The notes: generated by a model not told the origin, from the letters alone. A stretch of 64,000 bases of DNA from Boswellia sacra (GCA_013180625.2 SNVD02013897.1:777172-841171); one strand, 5' to 3'; positions 1 to 10,160 are shown, numbered from the stretch's first letter. Made by a program: numbers and translations.

Positions 1-129
1 AAGGTCCAATTCTTCTGGTGTGCATGGAATTACAGGATAAGTCATAAAGTTTCTGCCTTTTTTTTTGCCATTGAATCTTGGTTTCTTTTCCACAAATAAG
101 GTATGGTTACAGGTACCATATTCCTACCT

Positions 130-560
130 TTATCGTGTAAAATTCTTCGAGATGATTTTGACTGATGCAACTATCTTTCTGGCTAACTCTAACAATTTGG
201 CAAACCGTGTGATGTTGGCATTTTTTAGAAAACTCTTGTACTTTGGAATAATATTGTTGATATAAGTCTCTGCTAATTCAACCTCATCATGTTCTATATA
301 ACATTCCAGAACCAAGTCTCTGAATCTTCTCATGAAATCCACTAAGGATTCTGTAGCCTTTTGTTTAGTATTATTAAGTTGCACCATAGTCACCTTTTCC
401 TTGCTCTAGAAATATTTCTTGCAAAATTTTCTAGCTAGCTCATCCCAAGAACTAATTGATCTAGGGGCTAAAGAAGTATACTAGGTGTAAGCTTATTGGT
501 GAGTGATTTGGGATACTCCTTGAGCCACAAATTTGGATCTCCAACGAATGATCCTAACAT
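130..560 (-). pseudogene. Ty3/gypsy gag fragment
   Basis: An 87-codon open stretch (393 to 130) has the helical capsid pattern of Retrotrans_gag: a sequence reading ESLVDFMRRFRDLVLE, then an acidic stretch, then ITRFAKLLELARKIV. Further upstream on the same strand, about 402-470, the translation RSISSWDELARKFCKKYF is the usual preceding segment of the same domain, but a stop codon separates it from the open part. This is a capsid piece of an LTR retrotransposon that would package element RNA. No zinc knuckle, protease or polymerase is seen next to it, and the fragment runs toward the left edge. It is distinct in sequence from the gag of copies A, B and E. Family assignment is by motif reading only. 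Confidence 0.6.
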
Positions 561-2592
561 ATCCAAAAAATGAGCAATTCATATTGCCTTTTCTTTCATG
601 AAACAAAGGAACTATGGGACCTCGTTTCTTAGAGGATGTAGTTTGAGCATGATTTCCTATGGATAGGGAGGTTAAGGAATATAAATTGAATCCAAATTGT
701 TCTTACTCAATTCTATTTAGACTAAAGCCATGATATTTACTTGTGTGAGTATGTCTTGGATTTTACTAACTTCTTGCTTGCTGACGCATCAATCTCATTG
801 CTCTTTGTCCTATCATTGCTTTCCTTCAAATGCACCTCTGCACGAATTTCTTTGAATGCTTTAATGATGATCTCTTGAGTGTCTTGCGTGTTCTGGCTAG
901 TTAACTTCAAACTATTTAAGCTTTTCTCTAGCTCTTTTACATGTCCGTAAGAAGTTTTCGAGAAGTTTTATGTTCTCCTGATTTTCCCATTTGTACACTC
1001 CACATTTAAGGTGTTTCCTCTAAGATGTCATTTTTCTTGCTTTGCTTCACCATATAATATCTCAAACCAACTCCTTAGTGAAGTTGTCTAATGTTATGTC
1101 TCGACTTTACAAAAAAAGTGAAAAGACAATTGTATCCTTAACAAAGAAAATAAAAATACAAAAATGTCCTTCCTAGTAGAAAAGTTTGAAATGTCCTTGA
1201 TGTTGCGAGATGTCTCTCTAGATTCAAAGAGCTGGTCCACATCGCCTTGAAATTATCAGCCAATTAGGAAGCATCGTGTTGTTGATATTTATTGGTAAAT
1301 CTCATAATAGAAGGCCGAGGATTCTTTGGAGGAAAAGTGGAGGTAGGAGCAAACAAAAGAGACAAGTGATGCTATATTGTAAAGAGTTGATTCTAATTGT
1401 AATACTAGATTTGAATGCCAAAAAACCGAGATAGTATTATTGATCTAGAATTGTCCTTAGTGAATATGAGTTCAAGGAAACAGTTTTAGATGCTTACTAA
1501 ATTTGGAATCTCAAAAGGAATGACTAAGAAATACCTTTAAACACAGAAACATAATAGAAAAGTAAAACTGGAATGTATATGTTCTGGGAGGCAAGAAGGA
1601 AAAATTCTCAATCTGTTGTATATGACTCAAGTTGGAACTAATAACTAAAAGATGATTGTGTTTAGGCCGAGTAATGATGCATTAAGATTTGGGATGTGTT
1701 TGAGCAGTATTTCAGGTTGTTAATAAACTAATAAGAAATAAGACACTTTTCTGGTCGAGTTACTAATTAAAGGTTAAGTGAATGGCTTTGAGCTAATGAT
1801 TTATGTGTATATGTTGAATGATTTGGCTGACTATGAATGCCTTAACCATATACCCTAGACTTCCTTTTATATTGATGAATGTAATAGCTTAATAAGGATA
1901 GAATAATAGGCATAATAATTGAAGTAGGATTCTAATTATCTAGATAAGAATAAGGCCTAAGTATTTATCTGATATAAATGATAAAGGATAATATGTGATA
2001 ATGCATAAAATAAATAATCAATATTATCCCCAGATAATGTAGGAATAATGCGTGAAAGACTTCTAATCCTAATCAAACCCTTTTTTTACCGTCTTGCCCT
2101 CACCCTTAACCTCAATTTTTAATTAACAAAATACCCCTCTAGTAGGCCTGGGTTCAGCAAATTGGGCTAAGTGGGCCTCATGTCTTTTATTTATACCAGC
2201 CAAACCATAACCCACTGAAGAGTCTTACGGGTGGCTTGGGTCCACTTGGCCTTAAGCTGAATATAGCTTAAGACAAAAATTCGTATTCAGATTTAGATTC
2301 AGATTTGTAGCGTTCCATGGTATTAGGCCTTGGGGCTCCAACATACCATGAACGATTGCCCAATGTATGGCATGACAAAATGTACACTTATAGATTGATG
2401 CTAACTAGGCTTTTTAGATTGGGTTATCAGATTCTGAGTTCAAAGGCCTTTTTACTGATTATGCTGATTTGATTTGAAGTGCCATGGCCATGGACTTTGT
2501 AACAGATTCATATTCAGATTCAGATTTAGATATGTTTTGGGCCTTGTCATGGGCCATCGGGCTTAGACAAAATCGAGCAACAATAATGGCTT
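561..2592. other. Relic intergenic DNA, no gene seen
   Basis: Stops are dense in all frames. The stretch 2095-2345 has GGGCC/GGCCCA-rich text of the kind common in plant LTRs and leader regions. Short repeats of the form (cag)attcagattcagatt occur at about 2285-2310 and 2505-2530. It is probably decayed retroelement DNA; no boundary could be fixed. Confidence 0.5.
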
Positions 2593-3952
2593 TGACACAT
2601 CCGAAAATAGGATTGTCTTCCAAGTATAGGAGTGTCAAAGTAATAAACCCGGTGAGACCAGGGTCGATCCACGAGGAAGGGGATTTTAGCACTATAAATT
2701 ATAAGCTAAGCAAATATGATATGAATGATTTGAAGATATGACAAGATAATAGCAACAATAGATGAAAATAATCATAATGCGCAAGTAAAAGAAAATAACA
2801 CAATAATAATGAAAGCTAAGGTTAGGGGATCCGCCTTTGATATATCGAATAAGGATAAATAGCCTTTTTTGTTATATGAATTATATTTGTTTCGTTACCA
2901 ATATTTATACCACTTCTTGTAAATGGGTTCAAGCATCCAATATGCCAATCACCATATGTCTGCAACAAATCAAGGTTCCTAACTAGATTTGTGTCGGTAA
3001 GGAAGAACCATACGACATCTAGAAAGGAACCAAGCATTTGATGTGCCAAGGATTGTCAACACTGGATCAAGACCTTCACTTTACGAGTGGTGCGAAGATT
3101 GATTAAGAAGATAAATATAAATCATATAAAGTAAACAACACGAGATTATGATAATTAAGCACATATCAAAGGGCTAGAAAATCATTACTCTCATATCAAG
3201 GGTTTCACCCTTTCACCTTAGCGAAAGAGAAATTAGAAAGACATTATAAGAGAAAGAAAACAAATTATAAGAAAAAGGAAATTCATTAATAACATAAAAA
3301 TACAAGAGAGAAAAACACAATAACAAGGAATCCCAGCAAAGGCCAAGATGCCCTCATGGGTCACAAGGCACCTCTATTTATAGATACATTCAGGGGCAAA
3401 CTTGTCAAATTATAAAGGAATAATTGTCAAATATTAGGTGCACCAACTTTGACAATTAGGGTAATTAAGTGAACCAACTTTGACCACCATTTTTGACATT
3501 GAATTATTGAAAAGCTTGATCACATGTTTCATGAAAGTCATAGATATTTCTCTCAGCTTTCTAGAACATCTTCATTCATACGATTTGGATACGTATTTTG
3601 AGAGATATGGTCAAAATACTGAGGCATGGTCAGACTAGGTCGAGACTGTAGATAGGTTCACTTCAAGCCCATTTTTGGTCTACTAAGAGCTCGAATCTGA
3701 TGATGTTTGTGAAATATAATCTTGTATATAATTTAGTCATCTTTTCAAAACATTAAGATTTGCACCATTCTAATCTATAAATAGAAAGTTATGCCCAATT
3801 TATCAAACCTACATCAAACTTGAAATTAAGAGAAAGTTAATTCAAAAGATGTAAATACTACAAATATGCTTAAGTTGAGGAATTTAATGACATTATTAAT
3901 GCAATATGATAAATTAAGCTCTTATTAAGTATACATATTTAAGTGTTCATCA
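2593..3952 (-). repeat. Copy A 3' LTR
   Basis: Begins TGACACATCC and ends TGTTCATCA on the plus strand, so it has TG...CA ends. It matches 12429-13786 along its whole length with scattered substitutions. A TATA box (CTATAAATAG on the minus strand) lies at 3372-3385. A conserved block near 2640-2690 (CCGGTGAGACC, GGTCGATCCACGAGG) is shared with every LTR of this family in the window. Confidence 0.93.
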
Positions 3953-3966
3953 CACCCCCGAACCAA
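3953..3966 (-). other. Polypurine tract of copy A
   Basis: Read on the minus strand, the bases abutting the 3' LTR are TTGGTTCGGGGGTG, a G-rich primer for plus-strand DNA synthesis. Copy D has the equivalent AGTTGGGGGGTG. The position directly at the LTR edge is diagnostic. Confidence 0.75.
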
Positions 3967-4300
3967 CTTATTGCTAGTCTCTAGCAATTAAAGCGTTATT
4001 ATTTAGAAGTGATTTATAGAATTTTTACATCCAAGGTGGTCATTATTGCACTCTCCTTGATTTTATCCAAATAAACAAACTCTCAACCGATTTTTTTTAA
4101 TGACTCATGTATCCTTCAGTCAAGATATCAATAAACCTTCTTTTTGTGCTCAATCGACACATGACTATGGGGCTTATTAGAAAGAAGCCATATCAGTTCT
4201 AATATTTGTTAAGGCTAACAACCTTAGGTATGGGGCATTCATTCATTTTATATATTTTTTTTCTTCTCTTTTCTTTTTCTTTTTTTTTTTTTTGAAAGAA

Positions 4301-4414
4301 TGCATCTTTAACCTATGTAGCGAGCCTTAGGCTAATGACTCCCAGACGAGTTGGCCTTAGGGCAGTAGGTGCTAAGACACCCTTACGAGCTTAACGACTC
4401 GAGTTGCCAATGCT
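4301..4414 (-). repeat. Structured repeat R1 of copy A
   Basis: First of two related blocks of about 110 nt lying between LOG and the polypurine tract. It shares with R2 the core GAG(C/A)(C/T)TT(A/G)GG, ACTCCCA, AGTTGG(C/T)CTTAGGG and (T/A)GGTGYTRAG. It contains a CGAG/CTCG hairpin at 4386-4401. Copies occur at the same relative place in B (about 21855-21970) and D (about 62265-62380). Function unknown. Confidence 0.7.
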
Positions 4415-4468
4415 TTATTTTTACTTAGAAACTTGTGGATAGTGCAATGTTCAATCCCATTAAGCTTT

Positions 4469-4575
4469 CTCCTTAATCCATGTAGAGAGCTTTGGGCCAA
4501 TAACTCCCAAACCAGTTGGTCTTAGGGTATTAGGTGTTGAGGCATCCCTCGAGCTTAATTGCTCGAATTAAGGAG
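4469..4575 (-). repeat. Structured repeat R2 of copy A, 107 nt with inverted ends
   Basis: The block starts CTCCTTAAT (4469-4477) and ends ATTAAGGAG (4567-4575), perfect 9-nt inverted repeats. Just inside the right arm is a CGAGC-TTAATT-GCTCG hairpin (4550-4565). Copy D has the same arms at the same 107-nt spacing (62429-62535), as does copy B in the opposite orientation (21689-21795). Constant spacing with diverged interiors suggests a folded RNA or a DNA-level signal. It is not a recognisable tRNA or known RNA family to me. Confidence 0.75.
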
Positions 4576-5292
4576 GCTACGAGACCAAACTTATCCACAA
4601 TTGCTCTCTCTGTGTTTTTTTCACTTCTTTTTTTTTTGCTTTCATTTTTTTTTTACTTTCCCCTTCCTTTTGTTGTTATCCTAAACAAAACAAAAGAACT
4701 CAAATATTGCAACATTTCAATTCGCTATCCACAATCATGCGTCAAGGTATGTGTGTGTGAAGAAAGATTCATGAATACTTGTTTAACGAATACATAAGCA
4801 CACAGTTTATTAAAAGATAAGGTTGTGAAAGTTCGTAGATTTGAACAATTCAAAGTGAAATGAATAAGACATTCTTGTTATAAAATTCAAAAATCAAAAC
4901 TAAATAATATCAAGTTAACTAAAATGAGTCCTAAAAAATGCAAAATCAAAATAAAATGACAAATTGGTTATAGTGTGTTTCAAGAGTTCAAACTGGCCCT
5001 CTCTACTCTGCCATTCCTGACCCAGAATGCGTCTCAAGAGGATTTGAACTCCTTACTCCACACTCTGAATCTAATTACTAACTCGTTTTTTTTTGTGCAA
5101 GAAAAAGAAAATTTAAGATACACTTATCTCTACTATGTTTCCCCCCCAACCAAATGAAACATTGTACTCAATGTTTAAATGTAGAGAGATAAAGTATAGG
5201 AGACATTACCTGAAGCTTCTGTTATTCGAGAGAGATGACCTGAAAGACTTATAAAATAAAAAGCTAAAAATAAAATAAAGGATAAGAAAAAA
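4576..5292. other. Noncoding 3' region of copy A between LOG and R2
   Basis: Contains T-rich/purine-rich low-complexity DNA (4610-4670). It also has a block shared with copies B and D near 4975-5090, including ACTCTGCCATTCCTGACCC and GCGTCTCAAGAGGATTTGAA, followed by CCCCCCAACCAAATGAAACA at about 5140-5160. No ORF is conserved across the copies, so I treat this as the long 3' untranslated region of the element. Confidence 0.6.
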
Positions 5293-5943
5293 TTACAAAC
5301 GGAGATTCATATCCAATTTGCACTTTTTGTTTTGCCCCCCTGACCAATTAAATTGAGTGATGGCTGGTTCAGGTTCATACTTAACTGCTTGTAACTTATC
5401 AAGTAGTTCACTAGTAGTAGTCGCAGAAACAAGGATCTTTCTCGCCAAATGAGGGATAAAATTTTGTTCCATAGCTGCGTCAACAAAACATATTAAAGGA
5501 TCAAAGAAATTTTTAACATTCAACAAACCTATGGTTTTTTTATGGAGATTCAGTTGGGGCCAAGAGGTAATTTGAAAAATTTCTTCAAGAGTACCAAAGC
5601 CACCTGGTAAAACAATAAAGGCATCTGAATTGATGAGCATATGTGCCATGTGTTCATGCATAGAGGAGACCTGTAACTCCATCCCAACCATTTTTCCAAC
5701 GATGCTTTCTACAGCCAAAGCTTTAGGAATAACTCCTAAAATTTGACTACCTCCTACATGTGCTGCTGTTGACACACAAGCCATTAACCTGAGGCTACCT
5801 CCCCCATAAACCACATGAATATTTCTTTCAGCCAGTAGCCTACCAAGATAATTTGCTACTTCTACAAACTCCTCACTTTTACCATGTTGAGATCCATAGA
5901 ATACACATATCCTTTGGATTCGACGTTTTGAAGCTCCCTCCAT
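5293..5943 (-). CDS. LOG: LOG-like cytokinin riboside 5'-monophosphate phosphoribohydrolase carried by copy A
   Basis: Open frame of 216 codons, the normal length of plant LONELY GUY proteins, which release active cytokinin bases from nucleotide precursors in the cytosol. The order of motifs matches the family: an N-terminal beta strand (RICVFYGSQ, about residues 11-19), a nucleotide-binding YGGGS (46-50), GVIPKAL, SMHEHMAHM, the signature PGGFGTLEE (113-121), then IGLLNVKNFFDPL and a variable C-terminus. The start ATG is followed by EGASKRR and is supported by alignment with the copy at 63919. Plant LOG genes normally have several introns; none is present here, as expected of an RNA-derived capture. 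Two changes suggest loss or change of activity: the usual Arg of the MHxR motif is His here (Arg is kept in copies B and E), and the usual GLMG reads RLMA. It lies downstream of integrase and the Cys-rich ORF, on the coding strand of the element. Confidence 0.9.
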   Translation of the reverse strand: MEGASKRRIQRICVFYGSQHGKSEEFVEVANYLGRLLAERNIHVVYGGGSLRLMACVSTAAHVGGSQILGVIPKALAVESIVGKMVGMELQVSSMHEHMAHMLINSDAFIVLPGGFGTLEEIFQITSWPQLNLHKKTIGLLNVKNFFDPLICFVDAAMEQNFIPHLARKILVSATTTSELLDKLQAVKYEPEPAITQFNWSGGQNKKCKLDMNLRL

Positions 5944-6262
5944 GTCTATGCAACTCTCTATCTATGTGTGAAGAAGAGAACAAGAAATGTGGTATTTATG
6001 GAGTGCAAAAATGTATGCTAATGATGACATCTAAATAGGTAGCTCGGTTGCTTGTTGAAAAATATGATAATAATGCATAGAAATTCAAAAAAAAAATGAT
6101 GAAATAAGACACCATAAGATAAACAAAAGATACAAATTCAAAAATGACAGCTAATAGGCATTAAAATTCAAAAATGATGGCACGAATTCATATGTACAGC
6201 TAGTTGTGACTGTGGCTCACATTTTCCTCTGGTTTTACGTCCAGAAACGGCTTAAATAGCTT
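5944..6262 (-). other. Spacer between Cys-rich ORF and LOG in copy A
   Basis: A/T-rich spacer. Just before the LOG start (about 5950-6060) a stretch including CTCTCTA, GGTAGCTCGG and TAATGATGACATCTA is shared with copies B, D and E, so the LOG 5' untranslated region travelled with the gene or is itself conserved in the element. No ORF is seen. Confidence 0.5.
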
Positions 6263-6811
6263 CTATGAGTTAGGGATATGCTTCCCATCCAGTTTTCTTG
6301 TAAACTGGCAAACAGGGTTGTTTTGAGTAAGATTCCCAAGACTATAGCGTTCCTGCTTATCTCGGAATTGTATCCACAATTTAAAAATTTCACGCTGCAC
6401 AAGTCCACAAGAATGCGTCTCAAGAGTCATTCGAATATCATCCAAAGACTCCCTACTCAGTCCATTCTTGATGAACTGTAGTTTATCCTCTCGATTATTA
6501 GACAAATATCCCAAGGAGCGGCAACACTGGTTACAAGTCCATCTTGCACATTTGGGACAAACTTGTAACCTTTTCGCTCTTCGCTTTTTGGCGTAAGAGC
6601 TTTTTCCCATACCTGGCATGTGAGAAACAAGATTATCTGAAAATTCATAAGAAAATCGAACCTTGGCTTCAATTAACCATCGTACATCAGTAGGCATACC
6701 CTTACACATCAACATCCTTAGTCTCTCTGTGCAAGCTTTGTGAATTTTAAGCAAATCATTTTGAGGAAGAGAAGGAAAATGTTTGTGCAATTTTGAGAGA
6801 ATGGTATCCAT
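6263..6811 (-). CDS. Basic Cys-rich protein, resembles flexivirus-type nucleic-acid-binding proteins
   Basis: Open frame of 182 codons from the Met of MDTILSKL. An upstream in-frame ATG at 6859 exists, but the 6811 Met is the one conserved in copies B (19522) and E (47352). Residues about 20-60 are helical and contain RLRMLM and DVRWLIEAKVRF. Next comes a basic arm YAKKRRAKR and directly after it CPKC-x4-CNQC, a likely zinc-binding site; the C-terminal third is polar. A basic arm immediately followed by a Cys pair is the hallmark layout of carlavirus/allexivirus Cys-rich proteins (Pfam Carla_C4/Viral_NABP), which bind nucleic acid and can suppress silencing. That kinship is inference; it may instead be an unrelated zinc protein or a remnant of an Athila ORF3. 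It lies between integrase and LOG. Confidence 0.7.
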   Translation of the reverse strand: MDTILSKLHKHFPSLPQNDLLKIHKACTERLRMLMCKGMPTDVRWLIEAKVRFSYEFSDNLVSHMPGMGKSSYAKKRRAKRLQVCPKCARWTCNQCCRSLGYLSNNREDKLQFIKNGLSRESLDDIRMTLETHSCGLVQREIFKLWIQFRDKQERYSLGNLTQNNPVCQFTRKLDGKHIPNS

Positions 6812-6900
6812 GTGAAGAAAATGAGAGAGAAGAAAAGAAAACGGATGCATGGTGAGCAACAGTTTTTAGGGAACTGAAAAACCAACTTTAAAAGTCATGG

Positions 6901-6926
6901 AGTACCGTATCCGCTACTTGACCGGG
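6901..6926 (-). promoter_or_regulatory. Conserved motif upstream of the Cys-rich ORF
   Basis: On the minus strand it reads CCCGGTCAAGTAGCGGATAC followed by GGTACT. Related text precedes the same ORF in copy B (19428-19453) and copy E (47436-47460), although the surrounding spacer has diverged. It could be a splice acceptor context, an internal promoter or a translation signal for the 3' ORFs. Function is unproven. Confidence 0.4.
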
Positions 6927-6938
6927 AAAAATCAATCC

Positions 6939-7412
6939 TTAAAAAGGATCGACTAAAGCAATGGACTCTTCATTTTGGTCAAAATTCTGAAAGAATGGTT
7001 TTAACCGTTGTCCATTAACTTTAAACACATTACTATTCTTTGGGTTCTCAATTTCAACTGCTCCATGAGGGAAAACATTTTTAACAATGAAATGCCTAGT
7101 CCAACGAGACCGAAGCTTACGAGGAAACAAGTGCAATCTTGAATCATACAAAACAACTTTTTGTGAAGGTTCAAAAGATTTTCTAACAATGAATTTGTCA
7201 TGAAAAACCTTCATTTTTTCTTTGTAGATTTTAGAATTTTCATAAGCCTCATTCCTGATTTCTTCAAGTTCACTCAGTTGGAGTTTACATAAATTGCAAG
7301 CATCATTCAAGTTTGTGTTAAATGTTTTAATGGCCCAATAAACTTCATGCTCAATTTTCACAGGCAAGTGACAAGGTTTTCCATAAACTAATCTATAAGA
7401 GGACATTCCCAA
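6939..7412 (-). pseudogene. Copy A integrase C-terminal region
   Basis: Codes for the post-core part of a gypsy integrase: [19 protein letters not shown], a helical segment ([25 protein letters not shown]), then a small beta domain with [13 protein letters not shown] and the ending [12 protein letters not shown], which is typical of Athila/Tat integrases. It is separated from the catalytic core (7506-7871) by a frameshift and stop between 7412 and 7506. Confidence 0.85.
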
Positions 7413-7505
7413 TGATGTTTTGAAAGCAATTCGGTAAGCCCAAAGTGCATCATTGAGTCTTAAAGACTAATCTTTACGATTTGGGTTAACCGTTTTTTCT
7501 AAGAT

Positions 7506-8110
7506 CTATTTTATCTCCCTATTAGCTAATTCAACTTGTCCACTTGTTTGCGGGTGATAAGGTATAGAAATTTTATGGGTTATTCCATATTTCTTTATTA
7601 AAGTTTCAAATGGTTTGTTACAAAAATGTGTACCCCCATCACTAATAATAGCTCGAGGAATTCCAAATTCAAACAAGATATTCTCTTTCAAGAATTTGAT
7701 AACTATTTTGTGATCATTGTTTCGACATGGAATTGCCTCGACCCATTTTGAAACATAGTCTACTGTAACAAGGATGTACACAAAACTAAATGATGGTGGA
7801 AAAGGTCCTATAAAATCAATACCCCAATAGTCAAAGATTTCAACAACAAGAATGGGATTCAAAGGCATCATGTTTCTTTTTGAAATGGATCCTAATTTTT
7901 GACAATTTTCACACGTTTAGCAAAATGCATGTGCATCTTTAAATAAGATGGGCCAATAAAATCCACATTACAAGATTTTAGCAGCTGTTTTTCTATATGA
8001 AAAATGTCCTCCACATGCTCCAGAATGACAAAATTTAATAACACTACTTACCTCATTTTCGGGTATGCATCTTCTAGACAATATTTGAACAGATAAGGGT
8101 CATCCCAATA
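7506..8110 (-). pseudogene. Copy A integrase zinc-binding and catalytic core
   Basis: The core (7871-7506) has the first catalytic Asp in [12 protein letters not shown], the second in [14 protein letters not shown] and the Glu in [18 protein letters not shown], so the D,D-35-E triad is present. Upstream to about 8110 the HHCC zinc-binding region can be read in pieces but is broken by stops near 7918. The enzyme would insert element cDNA into the chromosome. Confidence 0.88.
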
Positions 8111-8356
8111 AAAATTTTTCACCTCAGTCAAAAACTTCCTTTTGTCTTGAGCATTACAATGAGGTGGCATTTTTCCTGTTGCAAGGAAATTTACAATGTT
8201 AGCAAACCAAGGTACAACAGCAACGAAAAATAAAAATTCACCAAGAAAAGAATCATTGATAGGTGAAGTTTCAATTAATGTCTCTGTCTTTAATCTTAAA
8301 AGATGATCTGCAACAACATTTTCGGCTCCTTTTTTATCCTTTATTGTGATGTTGAA

Positions 8357-8746
8357 TTATTGGAGCAATAAGATCCACCGTATCAATCTAGGTTTTGCAT
8401 CATGTTTAGACATTAAATATCTCACAGCTGCATGGTCAGTGTAAACAATCGTGGGAGAACCAATTAAATAAGATCGAAATTTGTCTAGTGCAAATACTAC
8501 TGCAAGTAGTTCTTTTTCAGTTGTTGTATAATTCATTTGTGCATCATTTAAAGTCCTACTTGCATAGTATATCACATAAGGCTTACCTTCTTTTCTTTGT
8601 CCTAAGACAGCACTAATGGCATAGTCACTTGCATCACACATCAATTCAAAAGGCAACGACCAATCAGGAGATTGCATAATTGGAGCAGTTGTTAAAAGTC
8701 CAATTAACTGTATCAAAGGCATTTTGACATTCTTGAGTCCATTCAA
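8357..8746 (-). pseudogene. Copy A RNase H domain
   Basis: RT-associated RNase H with its acidic residues visible: [35 protein letters not shown] and [11 protein letters not shown], ending [10 protein letters not shown]. It overlaps, in another frame, the connection region that continues from the reverse transcriptase (8987-8664), so a frameshift near 8700 separates the two. It would degrade template RNA during reverse transcription. Confidence 0.88.
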
Positions 8747-9383
8747 AAGAAGTGTCTTTTATTAAGAGGTTACAAAGAGGTTTAGATATGGCACTGAAAT
8801 TTCTTATGAACCTCCTATAAAATCCAGCATGCCCTAAGAATGAACGGACTTCTTTGACTGTTTTTGGTGGAGGCAAATGGGAAATTAATTCCAATTTTGC
8901 TTTATCCACTTTAATTCCCTTAGAAGACACTACATGACCTAAGATAATTCCCGAAGTGACCATATAATGACATTTTTCCCAATTCAAAAAAAGACCTTTT
9001 TCTTCTCACCTTTTTAGGACTTTTTCTAAGTTTTCAAGACAATTATCAAAAGAGTTTCCAAAGACAATTAAATCATCCATAAAAACTTCTAAACAATGCT
9101 CAACCATGTCACTGAAAATGCTTAACATGCATCTTTGAAAAGTAACTGGAGCATTACAAAGTCCAAAAGGCAATCTCCTAAATGCTAAAGTGCCGAAGGG
9201 GCACGTGAATATGGTCTTTTCTTGGTCTTCAAGTGCAATAAGAATTTGATAATAGCCTGAGTATCCATCAAGAAAGTAGTAGTAGGAGTGCCCTGCTACT
9301 CTTTCTAGAATTTGGTCAAGGAATGGTAAGGGAAAGTGGTCTTTTCTGGTGCCAGCATTTAATTTTTCATAATCAATGAACAT
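8664..9383 (-). pseudogene. Copy A reverse transcriptase core and thumb/connection
   Basis: Open from 9383 to 9006, with PLPFLDQILERVAGHSYYYF, LDGYSGYYQI, TCPFGTLAFRRLPFGLCNAP and the catalytic FMDD in VFMDDLIVFG. A second stretch (8987-8664) continues with EKCHYMVTSGIILGHVVS and GFYRRFIRNFSAISKPL, the usual thumb region. A stop and frame change near 9000 splits them. The motif set is that of Athila-lineage polymerases. Confidence 0.9.
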
Positions 9384-10160
9384 CCTCCAATTAGATGAGA
9401 CTCAAGTTGGCAATAATTCACCCTTTTCATTTTTGACTACTGTAATGCCAGATTTCTTAGGTACTACTTGTGTAGGACTTGCCCACTTACTATCAAAAAT
9501 AGGGTAGATAATTTCCATATCAAGTAGTTTGAGAACTTTAGCCCTAATGACCTCTTTCATGTGGGGATTTAATCTCCTTTGAGGTTGTTCGGATGTTTTG
9601 GCATTTTCTTCTAAATGTTATCTATGTGTACAAATCAAAGGGTTAATGCCTTTTATGTCTTTTAAAGTCCAGCCGATTGCATTTTTATGCTTTGTAAGTA
9701 CATGTATCAACTTACCTTGTTGCTTGCTTGTGAGGGATGAAGAAATTACCATCGGATATGTCTGATTCTCACCAACATATGCATATTTCAGTCCTTCAGG
9801 TAAGGGCTTCAGTTATAACTTGGGGGCTTCCTCTTCCTTGCTTTCATTCATTTGCCCCAATTCTTTGAATCTTGATTTTGAGCCTTTTTCCATCACCTGT
9901 GCACAATCCAGTAAAGAACACATATCAAAAGATCAGGTTCTAGTTCCATACTTGATTCTAATGAATTCACTAAACAAGTTTCCAAAGGGTCAGAAGAACT
10001 CCCTTTTGGATATGGTCTTCCACAATAGTTTTAATCACATTGGCCTCCTCAATTTCATCTTCTTCTTCATGTGGTTGTTTGCACATATTGAAAACATTAA
10101 GTTCCAATGTCATGTTCCCAAATGATAGCTTCATGACTCTATTCTTGCAATTAATCAAAG
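9384..10160 (-). pseudogene. Copy A RT N-terminus and PR-RT linker, degenerate
   Basis: Minus-strand translation gives recognisable pieces such as the run ending the protease-RT linker (INCKNRVMKLSFGNMTLELN, about 10158-10100) and, nearer 9400-9560, the RT fingers (SPTQVVPKKSG-type text). Several stops interrupt it. The SFGNMTLE segment is shared with copy E (51250-51290), confirming continuity of pol. Confidence 0.7.

Noticed and set aside
4534..4797. Plus-strand ORFs over the structured repeats (also 62494-62679, and 21464-21685 on minus)
   Set aside because: They are antisense to the element, run through T-rich low-complexity DNA, and their frames are not conserved, so a structured noncoding repeat is the better reading.
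5853..6038. Plus-strand ORF across the LOG start
   Set aside because: Antisense shadow of LOG and its leader; not conserved in the other copies.
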